A stretch of DNA of 64,000 bases from Oidiodendron maius Zn. Its lineage: Eukaryota; Ascomycota; Leotiomycetes; Myxotrichaceae. Below, piece after piece: positions 56,392-64,000 of the stretch; within the stretch, counting starts at the first letter, position 1; each line of letters starts with the position of its first letter. The notes beneath the pieces were generated by a model, which worked only from the letters and a program-made list of their open reading frames with translations, ran no database searches and had not been told where the DNA came from. The stretch spans positions 882,245 through 946,244 of the forward strand of contig KN832873.1 in assembly GCA_000827325.1 (NCBI GenBank), given 5' to 3'. The translations under genes and the position numbers were made by a program.

Positions 56392-57761
56392 TATACTAGA
56401 CATCGAGGGCCACAATTCAGTAGTCGCAGCAGCTATGCCCTGAGTACCTCAATATTAGCCAAGGCCACATATGTCTACAGATGATGGAGGCTGGTGACTT
56501 ACAGGCAGAGCAGAAGCGTGGAAAGCCATCCAGATTCTCGGATCTCCAACTGCCTCAAACCTCAGACAACCCAGATCCTTAAAGGCGTACGTCCCACCGC
56601 TCAACCGTCAGGGGGAGGATGGCGACTGCCAGTGATAATGAGCGATTATGGTTGCGACACTCGGGCTCGAGTGTTGAGGTGATTGTCGATGCCCTTGGCC
56701 ACCGAAGACGAAAATTAGCAGGTGTGATGTTTGGGCGAGGTTGTCACCATTGAGCCATTAGTAAGCGAAACCTGTTAGCGACAGGCTCAGATCTCCTCTC
56801 GCAGCATTATCTTAAAGACAGATGCTGCCACAGTCCAGTTCGGAGTCTGAAGAATGCTTCGCTTGCTAATGAGAGCAATACATGATGTTATGAAGTTTAT
56901 GGCTAGAGGAGGGTAGGTAACGGAAAATTCATATGGCTTTCAGTCTTATCACGTGCACTGGATTGCCTCCACCCCGCCTTCATCTTCGCCCAGCTAATTG
57001 GCTACATGTTTGGACCAGACAATCAGTGTATACTAGCTATTATTAGTGCTATGTACACCTTACGCCTTATAGACAGGAATCGACAATTTATAGATACATA
57101 TTGCTCGTTCCCCCTTACCATCCATCACTTTAGTTATCTGAGCCGAAATAAATCACCACGGTATATCAAAAATACAAAAGCCTCCAATCGCTTTCATCAC
57201 TCCAGTCGCCCAACATCGAGTATATACTCCAACATATCATCCAAGTCAATTACAAAGGAACGGTAAATGTTTGCATGCGTTACTGCCTTATGTACGTTGA
57301 CGGTAAATTGAACACGAGAGAACGCAAAAAGGCCTTAAGACGCAAAAAAAAAAAACTCGCAAGAAAACAGGCCAGAGGCGACCATTTCCACCACCTGGTT
57401 GGTACATAAGAGAGGATCATCGAATCGTTTCGCTTTCGTTATAGGAGGTGTCTGGTTGTGGATTGTGGCTGCGATCGTAAATTTTCGTGAAAGGCATACT
57501 GATACAGGACAGTGATGAGAAGTTAACTACCCTCTCCCACTGTCGGTTTTCCATCTTGTGAAGTTTACTCTTCGGTCTTTCCTCTTTTTTACTACTTTTT
57601 TTGATTCATCTTGAGATCGGGTATGGTTCTGTTCGCCGCGCAGTGCCGCTGTACGTCGTCTTAGGAAAATAGTATTTAGTGATACAGTGGTGCAAATTAG
57701 AAGCACCGCTGGCAAAATAGGCCAGGAGCCCCGCCAAATATATTAAGATATTAGGTAGAGC
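56392..57761. other. Intergenic region
   Basis: About 1.4 kb with the Yme1 promoter and the 3' region of the zinc-finger gene. An A-run of about 12 lies near 57345. The frame at 57006-57266 is low-complexity and not convincing. Confidence 0.5.
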
Positions 57762-59092
57762 TTATAGATTCTCAATGCGCATGCTGGGCATTTGCATAGA
57801 GATGTCGTCAAAAGCGTCAGACTTTAGCATCCAAGGATTGGATGAGATTTGCGCTTGGAAAGCCTGCATTTGACTGACGACTTCGATGGGTGATTGGTAG
57901 GCGACATTTTCATACCACTGACCATCCTGTGGAGAGGTTGATGGATATTGCTGTTGTGGAATGTGAGGTGCCAACTGCTGGAACTGGACTGCAGGTTGTT
58001 GTTCGGCAGAGGGCGAGCCGCGAAGGGGATATGCCGCCGCTGTTTGCCCATAGTAAGGTTCACTCGGGATTGGGCTTGCCCTGGAGACAGGGGAGTAGCT
58101 GCTAGGGCTGCTCTGAAGCATCTCTTGTGAATGTTGATGGCGAGGAACATGATACGTCTGGAGTGGTGGGGGGTTTGTGTTCAGGGTGGCTACGCCAGGG
58201 TTGTTTTGCTCCGGTACATAGTACGACGAATGCGCGGGCAGACTTGGAGCTCTAGTTATCAATGGATTATGTTCTGGGATTGGTGAGTTGAAGGCAGCAT
58301 GGCTACCCGATAAGCTGTGTCTGTGGCCATAAGCCTGCGAGATAGGATACCCATCTAAATGTTGCTGACCAAAATCTGCGAAGGAATGTGCTCGATGTAT
58401 TTGATGTCTGATGGGCATAGCAGAGCGAGATGATACCACTGTATTAGGGGGCCAATGCAATTGGCGAGATGGCTGTGGCGTCGCGGGAGACTCTCCTTCC
58501 GAGTCCGAGGTGTCTCCATCGTCCAATTCCGAGGAATGAATACCACGCTGGTGAGAACGACGTTGATGCTTGACCATGGTTGTCTTGCGGCAGAAACTAT
58601 ACCAAGTTAGTTATGCTAGGCCATTATTGCTAGTTTCTCTAACCTCTTTGAGCATCCCTCATGAGCACACTTATATGGCCGCTTCCCAGTATGGATGCGG
58701 CGATGGCGCGCAAGACTTGAAGACTATGAGATTGTTAGTTGCATGGTTGTGAGCCAATCAAGCGGGGGCTTACATCTGAGAATCTTTTTCCACAAGACAA
58801 ATGTTGGCACTGGTGAGGCTTCTCGCCAGTATGTGTCCGAATATGAACTGTGAGAGCACTCCTCTGAATGAAGCTCTTACCGCAGCCTGGTGTCATACAG
58901 GAGTACGGCCGCTCATTGGTGTGGATGCGATAATGCCTTTGAAGGTCCGACTTGCGGTTAAAGCTCTGAAGAACCATATTAGTGGATCTGTTGGATCTTA
59001 TCGTGACAGCATCCTACCTTGTTGCATGTTTGCCAGTCACACTGGAAGGGTCTCGCATTCGGCTCATTCTCTACCAGTTCCATGACGTCCAT
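57762..59092 (-). CDS. Four-finger C2H2 zinc-finger transcription factor
   Basis: Probable DNA-binding regulator in the nucleus. Minus-strand exons 59018-59092, 58774-58965, 58644-58723 and 57762-58596 give 393 residues; introns are 47-52 bases. Four tandem TFIIIA-type fingers begin right after the start: Cys18/Cys23-His36/His40, Cys48/Cys53-His66/His70, Cys78/Cys83-His96/His100, Cys108/Cys113-His126/His131. The linkers read TNERPY, TGEKPH and TGKRPY, of the TGEKP type. All zinc ligands are present, and each of the three introns falls within the finger region. Next comes an acidic stretch ([16 protein letters not shown]), then about 230 residues rich in Pro, Gln, Ser and Tyr, as in activation domains. 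The array at the very N-terminus ([18 protein letters not shown]) is well conserved among moulds in my memory, but I cannot attach a proven name. It has an unusually long upstream region. Confidence 0.9.
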
Positions 59093-62000
59093 CCTGCGAA
59101 CCCTTCTTAGTCGAGTCGATTAGCTTGAAATAGAGGATTTCAGCCGAATCTGAGCTTTCCGGGTAAGGTATTCAGAGTAAGGGGTTGGAATTGATGAGGT
59201 GAATTGTGTGCCCAGGTTGGAAAAGGCTTAGGCCAATAAAACAGCTTCAGAAAGGGTTTAGAAGCGTAGTCGAACGATAGAGCTGCCAAATTGCAAGGGT
59301 GGAGCAATCTATCAATATTCGCGATAGATTATTCGAGCAGGGACGGCGTCCAGCGCAGAATATAAGGCTCCGGAAGCTGTGAATCGACGAAAGTGATATC
59401 AAGGACAGAGTTAATTATATTCTGGCCGGGTTTCATGAAAAGTATTATCAGAGGGGACAAAAACGACCTAAGGAAGTCAGAATCAAGAATAGAGTATTTG
59501 TTTTGGTTGGAGAACGAGAGGAATATTAACACGTACAGTCGAAGTCAGACAAGCTGCAAAATTGAATATCGGCTCCAGACAAGGCTCATAAGCGGATGGT
59601 TGCTCTTGCGTATGTGTTGGATTTTGGAATGGTAGCTTGGTCCACGGCAGTGCCAGCAAAAGATAACGCAAGTTTGAGAGACCAGAGCCAGTCCTCGAGA
59701 AGTGCGAGCACTGTAATTTAGCGAGAATGACTGGCTTTTGCAGTATATTGCTGGAATAAGATAACGAGTCAGAGCACCAACGGGTCGTATTGTCTATAAG
59801 CCGAAGGCACAATGTTTGTTTACAGGCAATTGCAACTCAGAAAACAATCGGTGACGGGAGATCGAAGGTCAGACCCAAGGATGACGGGATATAAGTATGA
59901 GCAAGAGATATCCGGTGGTGAAGGTTAGATATAGCTGTGGGCAAGGTACATATATCAAGGTAGGTTGGTGCTGCCCTCGTAAAGCATCGAGCTTTATGTC
60001 AGATATTCGGCCAGGTAAGAATTGTTGGTTCGAGGTGGATGAAGCAGAGCAAGAATTGCTCGACACGTAGGTATACGAATTTGAAGGAGGAGAGACGGTG
60101 CGAGGAGGATATAAGAGCACAGGGCAGAGAGCAGAACACACACAGGGCCTGGTGTGATTCCGTTTCCAGTGCCTGTGTCCTGCCCACCCCACTTGTCAAC
60201 CAAGTGCAAGGCCTGCAGAACGGAGGTACAATGCCGTGGGTAGAGGTGTTGGAACCACGGCCGTCTTGAAAGATCCTATCCGAGTGCAGGACACCGCTAT
60301 TCTCAATTAAGACGCCCTCGCCAGAATATCAAACCCAGTAGTTCACCTGCAAGGTTGCCGCAGCCCCTCATGCCATTGGGCTGGGTGGCTGGACATGGGT
60401 TGCAGAGAGTATGAGGTGCTGTATCTCCGGACAAAAATAACGTCAAGGGGGGGGAGTAGCTGGATGCTGCCGGCACCAAAGTGGTATTGCACCTTGGTGC
60501 AGCGGGCTCGGTGCCATCGAAATCGTGCCATGGTCCTCGGGGATGAGAAACCTTAGCGGGGGTGATATCTTCTGCTGGTGCTCTGGTCGAACAGCCTCCC
60601 TCTACTATTTGCTATCTACCCCTAGTCCTGCGTGCGCATGGCAAGTCCCTCCGTGCAGTGCAGAGTGCAGCGCAATTGGTACCTCTGTATTCCACACTGT
60701 AGGGGCATGCGCACCGTTGATCGCCTCTTCTGGCACCCCTGAAAGTCACTGGTGCTAACTGCGACCGTCATCGAGGTGCATTTCCGACCCCGGCCTGGCC
60801 AGGTCAGACACTGCTTTTGCATGTCAACGGCAAGGGTCGTCACGTTTCGTCTGTACGGGGCAGTAAAAGGGGGCAACGCCAGGCACAACTCCCACCCAGT
60901 GCTGGACCGTACCAAAGAATTCGGCTAGCAAGGTTTGCTCGCCCACTCACCTAAAGAACGGTAAGCATCCCGTCCCCACTCGGCCGCTACTCGTCCCACA
61001 ACGGCCCCATCGACTTTGCTACTCTACGGTGTGAACCGGCACGGTCAGGCGGAATCGATCCGTACCTAGACCTGGCCGCTCATTTCAAATCGGTTCGTAG
61101 CTCTGGATCCGGCGCAGAGGGGAGCGGCTTAGCCCATGATAATTATGCACTTCAATGCCTCCAGCCCTATGAGACGTCTGTCGTTCAGTGGCAAATCTTC
61201 TTCGGTGTGTCTCTGCTGCTTCTCACGGCCTAGGGCGCTGTTGAGCACTTGCCCGCAATGAACGACTGCGAAATACTCTGTACATAATAGCGGCCTTTTT
61301 CTTGGGGGAGGTGGCCCAGGGAAGGGTTAATGGTCAGACACGCCGCCAAGCAATCCTCACTCCTCTCCACAAGGCTCCCAGGCTTCCTTCGCGCAAGCCA
61401 TCTACCGAGCCCCGACTAGGTCACAAGATGTCTGCAGGCACAGTATGGATTTCTCCCAGCACAGAGGAATCGCGGGGCGGAGATATGCGGCATGCACATT
61501 GTTCAGGCCAAGTCTAGTTCGTAATCGCGGGATACCCGTGTCGCTCGGAAGCTCCCCCAAGCGAAGTGCAGAGGATCCAGCTACGTACCCCCCACTCAGC
61601 ACCGTACTGTACACCCGGCCGTACTTCGTACCCAGCTCACAGTACGGAGCATGGCCAACAGGGTTGTACCTGGTACTCTAGGTACAGCTTACCTCCTGTC
61701 CAGGTTGTCCCGGGGACATATGGGCCATGCTGAAAGGCCGAGAAGAGACGCCCCGCCACTCTCGTGGCTCTCCAGCGTTACCCTCAGCAAGCCAAGGTTC
61801 CCAGCCCCGTGATTCTGGGCCTTCCCGGAAGGCTCTCCCCGTCTGGGTGGTCAGCTTGGCTAGGGCGGAGAGGTTGCTATTTCCTCATCGCCCTGTCCTG
61901 GAGATGCCAGGTTCAGAAGGGCTCTCGGTTGCAAGAACGGCCACTGAGAACACTGAGGGTTCTTTGCAGCACTGTGGGAGAATAGTGTCGTACAGGCTGC

Positions 62001-64000
62001 AAGGCTGCGCCCGCGCATTGCGGTTGCTGGTCCGAGATGGCGACCAATCTACAGCCATCTCCCCACATCACACTGGAAACATGGGACCAGATGCGATAAT
62101 TCTCCGAGATCTGTATGGTCGTCTAATCCTCGCACGGCTCTGGGTTTCCGACGTGCATAGCTTTCACTCATGAGCAGCCGCACTAGTATCTTCGATCTGC
62201 TGAGAACTCCAGCGGAGCGATGCCACTGCACTCGGAATCACCGCGAGAAGAACGAAAAACGGGGTCTGGAGGCATTTGAGATGATAAGCCAGCGCAAACC
62301 GGCTCCATAGCCGGCAGTGGCCAGAACCACACTCACTGCAGTCAGCGTCGAGGTGTACGGTGGCGGCGGTCGCCTATATGCCGCGTCTGGTATATTCACC
62401 AGCATTCTGCCCATGTGCTCTGCTGCACTGGAGCATGCACCATGTTGAAACAGAATCGAAACGGGGACTCCGGCTGGGGGTTTGGTGACGGCCATGCGAC
62501 TTCGTACGTATGTACCACCCACAATTTGTGGTGCGTTGCGGTTTGCTCCTGCTGAGGCCTTTCTACTCACACTGGACAATTACCCGCTTCGGATGATTGC
62601 CCGGATGCGGAATATTTAGCCAGTGATAGCCTCCCCCTCATCGCCATCCTCAGCCCACCACTGAACGAACCCCTTATTCAAAAAGCGCCAGGCGGGCTGG
62701 TTGCCTGAATCGATCCGCTAAGGTATGCGCGGTGGCTCCAGATCGCCTCTGAGACATATCGCTCGCTCAGCATTTGCCTTAGCACCTCCGTCTCCAACTA
62801 AGAGCTTCAGTCCCACCTGCACGTCTGGCCCTATCTCCAAGACATTAGAGATCGCAGCATTAGTCAAGAACTGGGTCATACGGCCATTCTCCGACCATTC
62901 ATGAATCTGGAAGGCCACCCAGCTCCCTATCGCCCTCATATGGGCGCCGTAGTTGCATGACCCCGCGCCCCGGCCGCGCGTTAGTTTGGCCCGCTCTCGA
63001 AGAGAGGAATGGCATCCAGTTCTCAACTTCACTTCACTGGTGTACGTATTTATGCCATTGAGTGATTGAGTGACCAGGCCATTTTGGAATTACCTCATTA
63101 TAGCCAGCATGCCGCCGACCGAGTCCCGTCCCTGACCTGCGTCTTCCCCGCAAGATCGCCATCGACATTGTGTCGCCCGCCCCAAAGATGGTGGATACTG
63201 TATTTTACGCGATCTTGCCACTGCAGTTAGTCTAAGGTATCCAGGGCTCATGGCATTGGACACGGCCCGGAGGCTATGCCAAATTCCAAATCAGCCTTGT
63301 ATCGCCTCGCCTACCTATTAGTTATCGACGACGGTGGCACTATTTGCGGGCCGTCCAAGGTATAGTTTACGGCATCATCGCGACGGACTACGTATGCTGC
63401 CTCACAAACGCTTAGGGGTTCTCGTATCGAGCGTCGGGATCAACCTTGAAAGCAGGTTGTAAGGATGCAGGATCTTGCCGGCCGCTGGGGCGGGGGGCGG
63501 AATGCCCAGTTGGCCTCACTCTCGGTCTGGTTCTGCCACCACCGAAGCATCGCCTGGGAGGCATCATGCTGAGATTCTGCAAGCCATCGACAGAAGAACA
63601 GCCTAGTTTGACGCTATCCTTAATGTTTCTTGTTTACTGCGCAACATGGCTCGTCAGACACGTCTGTAACGCAGAATTTAAAGGTGAGACTGCCAGGTCA
63701 AGGGGGGGGGGGGCCACCCAATCACCCCGATCCATCTTTGGGGAGTGGAGCGTTGTCAGCAAACCGGTCCTTTCCTCTCCACTAAGGGGTCCTAGTGCAT
63801 CAGACACCTCTGTTGCAGGCCACGTTGTTCTGGGGAGGAGACACGCTGATTCTGCAGACCACTACTGCGTCGGGGAGATTCCACTTGGCGAGCTAGAACT
63901 ACTTTAGCACAAACGGCCGTCGGAACAGGTCCTAATTGCGAAGTACTCCGGGTTACACCGTAATGGATACGCAGTAGCTCCCCAAGGAGCTAGACTGTCT
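59093..64000. other. Long region without a supportable gene
   Basis: About 4.9 kb to the window edge. The first kilobase (59,093-60,250) is AT-neutral with many short frames and probably holds the zinc-finger gene promoter and leader. 60,250-64,000 is more GC-rich, with frames such as 61727-62173 (+), 62238-62579 (-) and 63446-63907 (+) that have no domain and biased composition. A G-run of 12 lies at 63702-63713 and several imperfect GTAC-rich palindromes near 61,600-61,690. No transposon ends, rRNA or tRNA recognised. Confidence 0.45.

Noticed and set aside
61727-62173. 148-codon plus-strand frame in the right-end region
   Set aside because: Low-information Arg/Ser/Gly composition, no domain, no leader or splice signals.
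63702-63713. Run of 12 G as a possible structural element
   Set aside because: A single homopolymer without further G-runs at quadruplex spacing; likely simple repeat.

Overview
This is nuclear DNA from a filamentous ascomycete (Pezizomycotina; Leotiomycetes is an impression, not a proof). Genes are compact. Introns are mostly 44-100 bases, with GT...CTAAC/CTGAC...AG signals. The conserved genes are typical of mould genomes: nudF/LIS1, GH72, a sedolisin, a CAP20-type perilipin and an RpdA-type deacetylase. Gene models were spliced by eye from frames and splice signals, and exon limits are given in each entry.

Layout. 1-12 kb: divergent microtubule genes (XMAP215/Stu2, cut by the window edge, and LIS1/nudF), the splicing factor TFIP11/Ntr1, a CAP20-type perilipin and an Hsp31/DJ-1-like glyoxalase. 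12-26.7 kb: a secreted sedolisin, a decayed 2OG-Fe(II) oxygenase gene, a GPI-anchored GH72 glucanosyltransferase, an unknown 607-residue protein, GINS subunit Psf3 head-to-head with mitochondrial MnSOD, and a small unknown ORF. 26.7-41 kb: an AT-rich, gene-poor accessory tract with a decayed RNase H-fold (Gfd2-like) gene. This tract also holds an apparently intact fungal gasdermin-like gene, a tail-to-tail gene for a receptor-like transmembrane protein whose cytoplasmic end is a subtilisin-like protease, and a second receptor-like membrane protein. 41-50 kb: a class I histone deacetylase, a small secreted cysteine-containing protein, a short unknown gene, a UDP-glycosyltransferase and a PLP aminotransferase. 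50-59 kb: V-ATPase subunit a, the mitochondrial i-AAA protease Yme1 and a four-finger C2H2 transcription factor. 59-64 kb: a long region with no gene I can support.

The most interesting locus is 32.5-35.6 kb. In fungi, gasdermin-like cell-death proteins such as Podospora HET-Q1 are commonly encoded beside a protease that cuts off a short C-terminal inhibitory piece (HET-Q2, a subtilase). Here the neighbouring subtilase appears to be spliced to a secretion signal, a 13-cysteine ectodomain, a Ser/Thr-rich stalk and one membrane span. That would make a one-protein surface sensor whose cytoplasmic output domain is the presumed gasdermin activator. The sequence supports the gene pair, the intact catalytic residues and the splice sites. 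The signalling function is inference.
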